Shown here: positions 41,484 through 48,397 of the stretch, one piece after another
Position numbering within the stretch: position 1 is the stretch's first letter
Layout of the letters: every line of letters starts with the position of its first letter
NCBI GenBank assembly: GCA_017477205.1
Contig: JAFUXE010000010.1
Coordinates: 1 to 48,479 of the forward strand
Length of the DNA: 48,479 nucleotides
Direction: 5' to 3'
Source of the DNA: Alloprevotella sp.
GTDB taxonomy: Bacteria; Bacteroidota; Bacteroidia; Bacteroidales; Bacteroidaceae
The notes under the pieces: model-generated
What the model was told of the DNA's origin: nothing
The model's input: the letters and a program-made list of their open reading frames with translations, nothing else
Database searches by the model: none
Translations under genes and position numbers: made by a program

Positions 41484-42461
41484 TTATCTGCCGAAGCGTC
41501 TTCCGCTGCTGGAGTTTCCTCCGCCCGTGTTGCCGGAGGGACGGCTGCCCGTGCTGCGGCCTCCACCGCTCACGCTACCACGGCTTCCGCTTCCGCTGCG
41601 ACCAAAGCTGCCGCTGCCGCTTTGGCTTCCGCTCGGACGGCTGCTACCGCCAACGCTTCCACTGTTGCCACTGGGACGGTTGTTGCTGCCACCGCCTACG
41701 TTTCCGCTGTTGCCACCGGGACGGTTGTTGCTGCCGCCGCCTACGTTTCCACTGTTGCCACCGGGACGGTTGTTGCTGCCGCCACCTATGTTACCATTGT
41801 TTCCACCGGGACGGTTATTGCTGCCGCCATTGTATCCGCCGCCGTTGTGTCCACCGGGGTTGCCGCCGCCATTGTGTCCGGGCCTGTTATATCCGCCACC
41901 AGAACGGTCTGCGGGGCGTCCGTCGTTGCGGAAGTTGCGGCCTTCACCCCAGCCTTTCTTGGGAGGACGATGCGTGTCGCGCATGCCGGGACCGTGGCTG
42001 AAGTGCATCCCGTGGTAGGGGCTCACACCGCCGTGGTGCGGACGATGTCCGAAGCCGCCGCGATAGGAGAGGTAGATGGCAGGACGGCCAAAGTAGTAGT
42101 ATCCGTAGCGGTAGCGGTCGAATACGGGATAGTACCAGCGGTAGCCTGACCAGCGGATGGGACGCAGGAAGTAGTCCACCGTGCTGTAGAGGCGATATTG
42201 CCAGTCGAAGAGGACGTAGCGGAGGTCCTCGTTGCGCCAGGACCAACTGTAGCCGAAGGCATCCGACGGGTTGTTGACACTGAGGAAATAGTCAAGGTTG
42301 ATCTGATATGCGCGGTCGTACTGCTCGTTCGTCAGGTTCAACTCATAGGCCATCTTGTCGGTCAGGAACCAAGCTTGCTGCCTTGCGGATTCGTAGTCAA
42401 GGGCTTTCATCGGTAGCACTGCGGCGAATGCTACGAGGAGGGAGAGTAGATTCCGTTTCAT
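41484..42461 (-). CDS. Secreted Gly/Asn/Arg-rich repeat protein
   Basis: A 325-residue exported protein (signal MKRNLLSLLVAFAAVLPMKA). Residues about 20-70 form a helical region with an LTNEQYDRAYQINLDY stretch, similar to the LTxxQ motif of Spy/CpxP-like periplasmic proteins. Then comes a Tyr/Trp/Arg-rich segment (SGYRWYYPVFDRYRYGYYYF) and a tail of about 180 residues dominated by G, N, S, R and P. The tail contains four 15-residue repeats of the type GGSNNRPGGNSGNVG. I know no function. The tail could be a flexible envelope or RNA/polysaccharide-interacting region. A TATCTTTG box at 42598 is its likely promoter element. Confidence 0.85.
   Translation of the reverse strand: MKRNLLSLLVAFAAVLPMKALDYESARQQAWFLTDKMAYELNLTNEQYDRAYQINLDYFLSVNNPSDAFGYSWSWRNEDLRYVLFDWQYRLYSTVDYFLRPIRWSGYRWYYPVFDRYRYGYYYFGRPAIYLSYRGGFGHRPHHGGVSPYHGMHFSHGPGMRDTHRPPKKGWGEGRNFRNDGRPADRSGGGYNRPGHNGGGNPGGHNGGGYNGGSNNRPGGNNGNIGGGSNNRPGGNSGNVGGGSNNRPGGNSGNVGGGSNNRPSGNSGSVGGSSRPSGSQSGSGSFGRSGSGSRGSVSGGGRSTGSRPSGNTGGGNSSSGRRFGR
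41650..41829. repeat. 45-bp in-frame coding repeats
   Basis: Four 45-bp units anchored by GGGACGGTT at 41673, 41718, 41763 and 41808 encode the 15-residue repeats of the Gly-rich protein. The middle units are nearly identical at the DNA level, so copy number could change by slippage or recombination without breaking the frame. Confidence 0.8.
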
Positions 42462-42597
42462 GATCGTGTTGTTTTTAGTGTGTTGATACTGTTTTCAGGC
42501 TTTTGCCTTTGCATCTTTGACGCAGGAAACGCGTCGCGGTTTAAAAGTTTTTTACGAAAAAGTGTGAAAAAAATTCTTCCACATCGTTTTCCGTGTG

Positions 42598-42605
42598 CAA
42601 AGATA
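42598..42605 (-). promoter_or_regulatory. Candidate -7 element for the Gly-rich protein gene
   Basis: Minus-strand TATCTTTG. The nearest TTGC lies about 22 bp upstream, slightly long for the -33 position. It is placed about 135 bp before the start codon. Confidence 0.5.
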
Positions 42606-42662
42606 GTATTATTTTCGCCCTCCGAATGCAATAACTACAAAAAATAACGCAAAAATCACACC

Positions 42663-45062
42663 ATGAACAAAATTGTCGAGAAAAAGCAGTTTTCCGAGAA
42701 AGTTTTTAAGCTTGTCGTAGAAGCTCCGGAGATTGCCCGCGCCCGTAAGGCCGGACATTTCGTCATCGTGCGCATCGGCAACGAAGGCGAGCGCATGCCG
42801 CTCACCATTGCCGAGGCCGACCCGCAACGCGGCACCATCACGCTGGTGGTGCAGGAAGTGGGTGTCAGCTCCGCAAAACTATGCGCCCTGAACGAGGGCG
42901 ACTACGTGACGGACGTCGTAGGTCCCCTCGGACGCGCCACCCACATTGAGAACTTCGGCACCGTAGTCTGTGCAGGCGGCGGCGTGGGCGTGGCCCCCAT
43001 GCTCCCCATCGTGCAGGCGCTCCATGAGGCCGGAAACCGCGTCGTTGTCGTGCTGGCAGGACGCACCCGGGAACTCATCATCCTGGAGGACGAGATGCGC
43101 AAGGCTGCCGACGAAGTGGTCATCATGACCGACGACGGCTCCTACGGCCAGAAAGGACTCGTCACGCAGGGTATCGAAAGCATCGTCCTGCGCGAGAAGG
43201 TGGACAAGTGCTTCGCCATCGGCCCCGCCATCATGATGAAGTTCGTATGCCTGCTGACGAAGAAGTACGAGATTCCCACGGACGTCTCCCTGAACACCAT
43301 CATGGTGGACGGTACGGGCATGTGCGGCGCCTGCCGCATCACGGTGGGCGGAGAGACGAAGTTCGTCTGCGTCGATGGCCCCGAGTTCGACGGCCACGCC
43401 GTAGATTTCGACGAGATGCTCCAGCGCATGAAAGCCTTCAAGCCTGAAGAGGTGGAGGCATACAATAGATACAAGGAGGCACTCGGCCGGGAGGAAGCGC
43501 CCGCTGCCGCAGCGCCCGAAGCCCCGGCTGAGGCTGCCGCTCCCGCATGCGGCGCATGCAGCCCGGAGACGGCAGAGGCCGTCGCCACGGACGCAGAGGA
43601 CAAGTCCCGCGACGCAGAATGGCGCAAAACGCTGCGTGCCGCCCTCAAGCCCAAGGAGCGCATGGCGATAGAACGCTGCGTCATGCCCGAGCTGGAGCCC
43701 GCCTATCGCGCCACGAAGCTGCGCGAGGAAGTGAACCAGGGCCTCTCCGCAGCCGCTGCACAGCAGGAAGCACGCCGCTGCCTGGACTGCGGAAACCCCG
43801 GCTGCGTGACGGGCTGCCCCGTCGGCATTGACATTCCCCGCTTCGTCAAGCACATCGAGGCCGGGGAGTTCGAAGCCGCAGGCCGCGCCATCAAGGAAAC
43901 CAGCAGCCTGCCCGCCGTTTGCGGCCGCGTATGTCCGCAGGAGAAGCAGTGCGAGAGCAAGTGCATCCACCTGAAGACGGGCGGCAAGCCTGTTGCCATC
44001 GGCTATCTGGAACGCTTCGCCGCTGACTACCTGCAGGCACGGGAAGCCACGTCCTGCACGGACGCCCCCGCAGCCGGCAAGGCCGGGGACGCACAGCGCA
44101 TCGCCGTCGTGGGCAGCGGCCCCGCAGGACTCTCCTTCGCAGGCGAAATGCAGAAGCGCGGCTACGACATCACCGTTTTCGAGGCACTCCACGAGATTGG
44201 CGGCGTGCTGAAATACGGCATCCCCGAGTACCGTCTGCCCAACCACATCGTGGATGCGGAAATCACAAGCCTCCGCAAGGCTGGCGTGCACTTCGTGACG
44301 GACTGCGTCATCGGCAAGACCGTCACGGTGGAAGAGCTTCAGGCAGAGGGCTATGCCGGCATCTTCGTTGCCTCCGGTGCCGGACTTCCCAACTTCATGG
44401 GCATCCCCGGTGAGAACTACATCGGCATCCTCTCCTCCAACGAATACCTGACGCGCGTGAACCTGATGGACGCTTCTTCCGAGAAGAGCGACACGCCCGT
44501 GCCCTTCGGCAAGCACGTCATCGTGGTGGGCGGCGGCAACACCGCCATGGACTCCGTGCGCACAGCCCTGCGCCTGGGAGCCGAGACGGCCACCATCGTC
44601 TATCGCCGCAGCGAGGCCGAGATGCCCGCACGTATCGAGGAGGTACACCATGCCAAGGAAGAAGGCGTACAGTTCCTGACGCTCCACAATCCCCTCTCCT
44701 ACGAGGCCGACGAGGAAGGCCGCGTCAAGAGCGTTGTCCTCCAGAAGATGGAACTCGGAGAGCCCGATGCCAGCGGACGCCGCAAGCCCGTACCCATTGA
44801 GGGTGCCACTGTCACGATGCCCGTGGATCTCGTCATCGTCGCCGTCGGTGTGTCCCCCAACCCCATCGTGCCCCGCTCGGTGAAGGGCCTCGAACTGGGA
44901 CGCAAGAACACCATTGCCGTCAACGACGACATGCAGAGCAGCATCCCCACGCTCTTCGCAGGTGGCGACATCGTGCGCGGCGGTGCCACCGTCATCCTCG
45001 CCATGGGCGACGGCAAGCGGGCTGCAGCCGCTATGGACGCCAAGCTGACGTCCGCACGATAA
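42663..45062 (+). CDS. Fused ferredoxin-NADP reductase / NADPH glutamate synthase small-subunit (NfnAB-like)
   Basis: A 799-residue cytoplasmic flavoprotein. Residues 1-275 are a PyrK/sulfide dehydrogenase beta-type FNR domain with an FAD site (ERMPLTIAE), NAD site (VCAGGGVGVAPMLPI) and the 2Fe-2S ligands CGACRITVGGETKFVC. An Ala/Pro/Glu-rich linker (about 280-310) follows. Then a GltD-type domain has two 4Fe-4S Cys sets (CLDCGNPGCVTGCPVGIDIP, CGRVCPQEKQCESKC), FAD motif VGSGPAGLSFAGEM and NADPH motif VVGGGNTAMDSVRTALRLGA. This matches the two subunits of electron-bifurcating NfnAB (NADH-dependent reduced ferredoxin:NADP+ oxidoreductase) joined in one chain, a form I recall as common in Bacteroides. 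A UUCG-loop terminator follows. Confidence 0.93.
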   Translation: MNKIVEKKQFSEKVFKLVVEAPEIARARKAGHFVIVRIGNEGERMPLTIAEADPQRGTITLVVQEVGVSSAKLCALNEGDYVTDVVGPLGRATHIENFGTVVCAGGGVGVAPMLPIVQALHEAGNRVVVVLAGRTRELIILEDEMRKAADEVVIMTDDGSYGQKGLVTQGIESIVLREKVDKCFAIGPAIMMKFVCLLTKKYEIPTDVSLNTIMVDGTGMCGACRITVGGETKFVCVDGPEFDGHAVDFDEMLQRMKAFKPEEVEAYNRYKEALGREEAPAAAAPEAPAEAAAPACGACSPETAEAVATDAEDKSRDAEWRKTLRAALKPKERMAIERCVMPELEPAYRATKLREEVNQGLSAAAAQQEARRCLDCGNPGCVTGCPVGIDIPRFVKHIEAGEFEAAGRAIKETSSLPAVCGRVCPQEKQCESKCIHLKTGGKPVAIGYLERFAADYLQAREATSCTDAPAAGKAGDAQRIAVVGSGPAGLSFAGEMQKRGYDITVFEALHEIGGVLKYGIPEYRLPNHIVDAEITSLRKAGVHFVTDCVIGKTVTVEELQAEGYAGIFVASGAGLPNFMGIPGENYIGILSSNEYLTRVNLMDASSEKSDTPVPFGKHVIVVGGGNTAMDSVRTALRLGAETATIVYRRSEAEMPARIEEVHHAKEEGVQFLTLHNPLSYEADEEGRVKSVVLQKMELGEPDASGRRKPVPIEGATVTMPVDLVIVAVGVSPNPIVPRSVKGLELGRKNTIAVNDDMQSSIPTLFAGGDIVRGGATVILAMGDGKRAAAAMDAKLTSAR

Positions 45063-45115
45063 GGGACAAAGCCGCAGGAAAAGCCCCTCAAAAGGAGAAG
45101 GGGCGAAACGTTGCA

Positions 45116-45146
45116 GGCGGGGGCATTCGTGCCCCTGCCCTTTTTT
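45116..45146 (+). terminator. Strong intrinsic terminator with UUCG loop
   Basis: GGCGGGGGCA (45116-45125) pairs with TGCCCCTGCC (45130-45139; one G-U) around the very stable TTCG tetraloop. A T6 run follows at 45141-45146. It ends the NfnAB-like transcript. Confidence 0.9.
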
Positions 45147-45155
45147 GGGTGGATA

Positions 45156-45348
45156 GATGCCTTAACGATTCAACAAGATGCCTTCTTCTTCTGATGAGAT
45201 GCCTTCTTCTTCTGATGAGATGCCTTCTTCTTCTGATGAGATGCCTTCTTGATTCAACGAGATGCGCAGAAGAATCCTGCGAGATGCCGTGATGAATTGA
45301 TTTAGATGCCGTGATAAAATGATTTAGATGCTGTGGTGAATGAATCCG
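45156..45348. repeat. Nine 21-22-bp units starting GATGC
   Basis: Unit starts are 45156, 45177, 45198, 45219, 45240, 45261, 45283, 45305 and 45327. Every unit begins GATGC. Three consecutive units (from 45177) are identical, with CTTCTTCTTCTGATGA after GATGC. Later units are 22 bp and carry GTGAT. The last unit forms a terminator hairpin with an inverted end. No long frame crosses it. Confidence 0.88.
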
Positions 45349-45363
45349 TCACAGCATCTTTTT
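45326..45363 (+). terminator. Terminator built from the last repeat unit
   Basis: AGATGCTGTG (45326-45335) pairs perfectly with CACAGCATCT (45350-45359), followed by T-rich sequence to 45363. The left arm is the start of the ninth repeat unit, the right arm an inverted copy. Confidence 0.8.
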
Positions 45364-45480
45364 CCCGCGTGTACATGTGGACGTAAAAATCAGGCCGTAC
45401 ACAAGCCACTTTTGACGCATGAATACGCCCGGTGGGGAAAGTTTTTCCGGATAGTTCCTACCTTTCCCAATTTTTCTTCC

Positions 45481-45488
45481 TATTTTTG
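45481..45488 (+). promoter_or_regulatory. Candidate -7 element for the structured leader
   Basis: TATTTTTG matches TAnnTTTG. The -33 position lacks TTTG (CCTTTCCC lies nearby), so strength is uncertain. Transcription would begin near 45495, giving a leader of roughly 300 nt before the methyltransferase. Confidence 0.5.
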
Positions 45489-45494
45489 CCGACA

Positions 45495-45790
45495 AGTATC
45501 GTCGATTGGTCGTCGCTCGGGCTCTGCTCGCTTATATGAGCGAAGCGAGTCTTAAGAAACGACCCTTGCAAAGCAAGTTCCCTGAGCGCAGGGTGGCGGT
45601 ATGACATAAGAGAAATAAACAAGCGTTTGCTTCGTATTCGGAACACTTCTGAATCTACCACATTCAAACTAGCTAATCCGAAGAATAAGTCGCAAGCGTC
45701 TGTGCGTTAAGCATGGGCGTGACTTATCTGGATTAGTAGGCTTGTGGTAGAGCCGAGAAGTGTGGATAGGAATACCGTCCATACTTTTTT
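45495..45790 (+). ncRNA. Predicted structured leader RNA / small RNA upstream of the methyltransferase
   Basis: The region folds into several local hairpins: TCGCT/AGCGA around TATATG near 45535, CTTGC/GCAAG, and CCCTG/CAGGG. A long interrupted stem follows, with five paired segments. P1 is ACACTTCT 45643-45650 with 45756-45763. P2 is CTACCACA 45655-45662 with 45743-45750. P3 is CTAATCC 45673-45679 with 45730-45736. P4 is ATAAGTC 45685-45691 with 45721-45727. P5 is CGTCTGTGC 45697-45705 with GCATGGGCG 45711-45719, which uses G-U pairs, as expected of selected RNA. It ends in an intrinsic terminator (45758-45790) whose 5' arm overlaps the P1 right arm. It may be a cis-acting attenuator for the downstream operon or a free small RNA. 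I do not recognise tmRNA, RNase P or SRP RNA features. Confidence 0.6.
45758..45790 (+). terminator. Intrinsic terminator just before the methyltransferase gene
   Basis: AAGTGTGGA (45758-45766) pairs with TCCATACTT (45778-45786; one G-U) around an 11-base loop, running into T6. A second stem can enclose it: 45737-45753 pairs with 45793-45806 (14 bp with a 3-base bulge). The start codon lies 54 bp after the T-run. Confidence 0.75.
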
Positions 45791-45843
45791 GCGCTCTACA
45801 AGCCTACACCGAAGAGATAAGCAATGCGCACAATGCTTGGCGT

Positions 45844-46929
45844 ATGGCAAACAAGAATCTGAATGCTGCTAAGACAGCAAAGAAGGATGAGTTTTATACG
45901 CAGATGGGAGATATCGAGAGGGAGTTGCAGCACTACTGGCCGCATTTCCGTGATAAGGTTGTTCTCTGCAACTGCGACGATCCTTACGAAAGTAACTTCT
46001 TCAAGTACTTTGCCCTTAACTTCAACCAGTTGGGGCTGAAGAAGCTCATCTGTACCTGCTTCGACGGCTCGCCCGTTCAAGGCAACGAGCTTCTGCTCGA
46101 CTTTGGCGACTTCACGGACGACCCAAAGAAGATTGCATACAAAGTTGAGATAACGGAAGTAAAGGACCTGAACGGAGATGGAGCAGTTGACTTGGCAGAC
46201 GTCCAATACTTGTTGAAGAACGACAAGAATGTTATTTCCATGCTCAAGCAGCATGGTGACTTCCGCAGCGCCGAATGCATCGAACTGCTCAAACAAGCAG
46301 ACATAGTCGTAACCAACCCTCCCTTCTCCCTCTTCCGCGAATATATAGGACAGCTGATGCAGTACGAAAAGAAGTTCTTGATAATCGGAAACATGAATGC
46401 CATCCATTATAAAGAGGTATTCCCACTTATTAAGGAAAACAAAGTATGGACAGGGTTTAAACCGTTTGGAGGAGGAATGAACATGATACAATCTCCAACC
46501 GACTTTGACCCCCAAAAAACAACATCATACACAATCAATGAGCAAGGTCAAATAATAAAAAATATAATGGGCGTAATTTGGTTTACAAATCTTGATATTA
46601 GTAAGCGTCATGAAACGCTTGATTTAGTTTGCAAATATTCTCCAGAAGACTATCCACGTTATGACAATTATGAAGCCATTGATGTGGGAAAGGTCCAAGA
46701 TATTCCCTTTGACTTTCCTGGAGTTATGGGCGTACCTGACACGATACTGGGTCAATACAATCCTGACCAATTTGAGATAGTTGGTTTAGGCTGTGGCGAC
46801 CTTGGCAAACAAGTTGGCGTGGGGAAGAATTATCGAGGTCGCACAGATTTGGCTTATACCCAAGATGGCAAACATAAATGTCCATACTCTCGCATCCTAA
46901 TCCGCAACAAACACCCTAAGAAGTTATGA
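45844..46929 (+). CDS. M.EcoRI-family adenine-specific DNA methyltransferase with EF-hand-like insertion
   Basis: A 361-residue DNA N6-adenine methyltransferase. From memory of M.EcoRI, shared features are KKDEFYTQMGDIERELQHY at the start, VVLCNCDDPYESNFFKYF, HGDFRSAECIELLKQADIVV, catalytic NPPF (158-161), IIGNMNAIHYKEVFPLIKEN and, near the end, CPYSRILIRNK. The start at 45844 (MANKNLNAAK) matches the family; the longer frame from 45760 lies in the terminator. Between residues about 100 and 137 is an inserted segment. It holds D108-L-N-G-D-G-A-V-D-L-A-D119, a canonical 12-residue EF-hand/dockerin-type Ca-binding loop followed by a short helix. The 3' half of the gene is visibly AT-richer than the 5' half. 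It overlaps the nuclease gene by ATGA. Confidence 0.92.
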   Translation: MANKNLNAAKTAKKDEFYTQMGDIERELQHYWPHFRDKVVLCNCDDPYESNFFKYFALNFNQLGLKKLICTCFDGSPVQGNELLLDFGDFTDDPKKIAYKVEITEVKDLNGDGAVDLADVQYLLKNDKNVISMLKQHGDFRSAECIELLKQADIVVTNPPFSLFREYIGQLMQYEKKFLIIGNMNAIHYKEVFPLIKENKVWTGFKPFGGGMNMIQSPTDFDPQKTTSYTINEQGQIIKNIMGVIWFTNLDISKRHETLDLVCKYSPEDYPRYDNYEAIDVGKVQDIPFDFPGVMGVPDTILGQYNPDQFEIVGLGCGDLGKQVGVGKNYRGRTDLAYTQDGKHKCPYSRILIRNKHPKKL

Positions 46930-48050
46930 TGAAGATTGACAAACAAGAAATAACAGTCGGCAAAATTGTAGAAGGTTACCTGAACAACGACGAACAAGGC
47001 GTTCGCGGCTTTGGCGGACAGCTCGACATTCGACCTCCCTACCAGCGAGAGTTTATATATAACGAGAAAGAGCAGAAGGCCGTCATCAATACCGTGCTGC
47101 ACGGCTATCCGCTGAACGTGATGTACTGGGTGAAGCGTTCAGAGGATGCGGAATGCCCCTTTGAGATAATGGACGGTCAGCAGCGCACACTCTCGCTCTG
47201 CGAGTACGTGGCAGGCAAGTTCTCCTACGACTTCAAGTTCTTCGCAAACCAGCCCAAGGACATCCAGCAACGCATTCTCGACTACAAGCTTGACATCTAC
47301 GTCTGCGAAGGGACGCCATCGGAGAAACTGGAATGGTTTCAGACGATAAACCTCGCTGGCAAACCGCTGAACGACCAGGAGATAAACAACGCCATCTATG
47401 CTGGCCCCTTCGTGACGGACGCAAAGAAGCACTTCTCGAAGTCGAACTGCGGAGCCTACCGCCTGGGGAAAGACCTCGTTAACGGCACTCCCATCCGTCA
47501 GGACTATTTCAAGAAAGCCCTGGAATGGATGGCAGACCACGAAACGCGACAGGGCCGTCCGCAGACGCTGCTCGGCTACATGGGCGACCACCAGCACGAT
47601 CCCAACGCCAACAACCTCTGGACATATTTCCAGAACGTCCTGAACTGGGCAATCACGAACTTCGACCTCAAGAAGTTCAAGCGAATCATGAAGGGCTTGG
47701 ATTGGGCCTGGCTCTACGACAAATACGGCTCAGAGACGCTTGACACCGTAGCCCTTGCAAAGCGCATCTCAGAGCTGATGCGCGATGGCGAGATACAGAA
47801 GCCCGCAGGCATCATACCCTTCATATTGACAGGCGACGAACGTTACCTCGACCTCCGCGCATTCCCCGAGGACATAAAGCTCGCAGCATGGGAGCGCCAG
47901 AGCCACATCTGCCCGCTCTGCGGCCGCGAATTCGACTACGAGTTCATGGAGGGCGACCACATCACCCCTTGGCGCGAAGGAGGCCGCACCGTCATCGAAA
48001 ACTGTCAAATGCTCTGCCGCAACTGCAACAGGCGGAAAGGGGCGAAGTAG
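46926..48050 (+). CDS. DUF262-HNH nuclease, probable restriction partner
   Basis: A 374-residue protein. The N-terminal DUF262 (ParB/sulfiredoxin-like, as in GmrS, SspE and BrxU) shows IRPPYQREFIYN (35-46) and DGQQRTLSL (83-91), the NTP-binding/hydrolysis signature. A helical middle region follows. The C-terminus is a zinc HNH domain: C329-PLC332, D344-H345 in EGDHITPW, N in VIENCQ, and C364-RNC367. Unlike GmrSD it has a short HNH instead of DUF1524. The start is the ATG at 46926 (or the next codon, 46929), overlapping the methyltransferase stop, so the two are translationally coupled. The likely role is host defence, cutting DNA lacking (or bearing) a modification. Which of the two cannot be read from sequence. 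Confidence 0.9.
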   Translation: MMKIDKQEITVGKIVEGYLNNDEQGVRGFGGQLDIRPPYQREFIYNEKEQKAVINTVLHGYPLNVMYWVKRSEDAECPFEIMDGQQRTLSLCEYVAGKFSYDFKFFANQPKDIQQRILDYKLDIYVCEGTPSEKLEWFQTINLAGKPLNDQEINNAIYAGPFVTDAKKHFSKSNCGAYRLGKDLVNGTPIRQDYFKKALEWMADHETRQGRPQTLLGYMGDHQHDPNANNLWTYFQNVLNWAITNFDLKKFKRIMKGLDWAWLYDKYGSETLDTVALAKRISELMRDGEIQKPAGIIPFILTGDERYLDLRAFPEDIKLAAWERQSHICPLCGREFDYEFMEGDHITPWREGGRTVIENCQMLCRNCNRRKGAK

Positions 48051-48089
48051 GGATATTGCCGTAATTAAGCCTGCACATATATGCCTAAA

Positions 48090-48136
48090 AGCAAGCAAGC
48101 AGCAAGCAGGCAGCAAGCAGGCAGGAAGCAGCAGGC
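48090..48136. repeat. 11-bp tandem units (AGCAAGCAGGC)
   Basis: AGCAAGCAAGC at 48090, AGCAAGCAGGC at 48101 and 48112, then a shortened AGGAAGCAGC and AGGC. It starts 40 bp after the nuclease stop codon. Confidence 0.7.
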
Positions 48137-48159
48137 TATCAGAAAGCATTTAACAAGCA

Positions 48160-48272
48160 TTGTTCTTCGATAGTTCTCCGATAGTTGTTCGATAGTTGTT
48201 CGATAGTTGTTCGATAGTTGTTCGATTTTTATCGGAGAACTATTGGAGAACTATCGAAGAACTATCGAACAA
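48160..48272. repeat. 11-bp direct array folding back on an inverted array
   Basis: Six left units with period 11 (starts 48160, 48171, 48182, 48193, 48204, 48215); four are identical TAGTTGTTCGA. After a TTTTTA spacer, the right side (48232-48272) carries 3.7 reverse-complement units, beginning TCGGAGAACTA. Together they can form a hairpin of about 40 bp with regularly spaced mismatches. No T-run follows the right arm. The remaining sequence to 48397 shows no gene. Confidence 0.85.
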
Positions 48273-48397
48273 ATGTGCTGCCTATAGCCTGCCTGATAGC
48301 AGCCAGAGACGGTGCTGAGACGAAACAGAAGTGAAACAACATAGTATACCTGTTGGTTGAATTAAAATAATGCGTATTTAACTTGCCCTATGGGCCT

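Noticed and set aside
45495..45790. tmRNA, RNase P RNA, 6S RNA, group II intron or HEARO/omega RNA
   Set aside because: I see no tRNA-like ends or tag frame, no RNase P core words, no intron domain V and no IscB-type gene. A 6S-like reading (long stem with a bubble) cannot be fully excluded, but the terminator overlap and its position before the methyltransferase fit a leader better.
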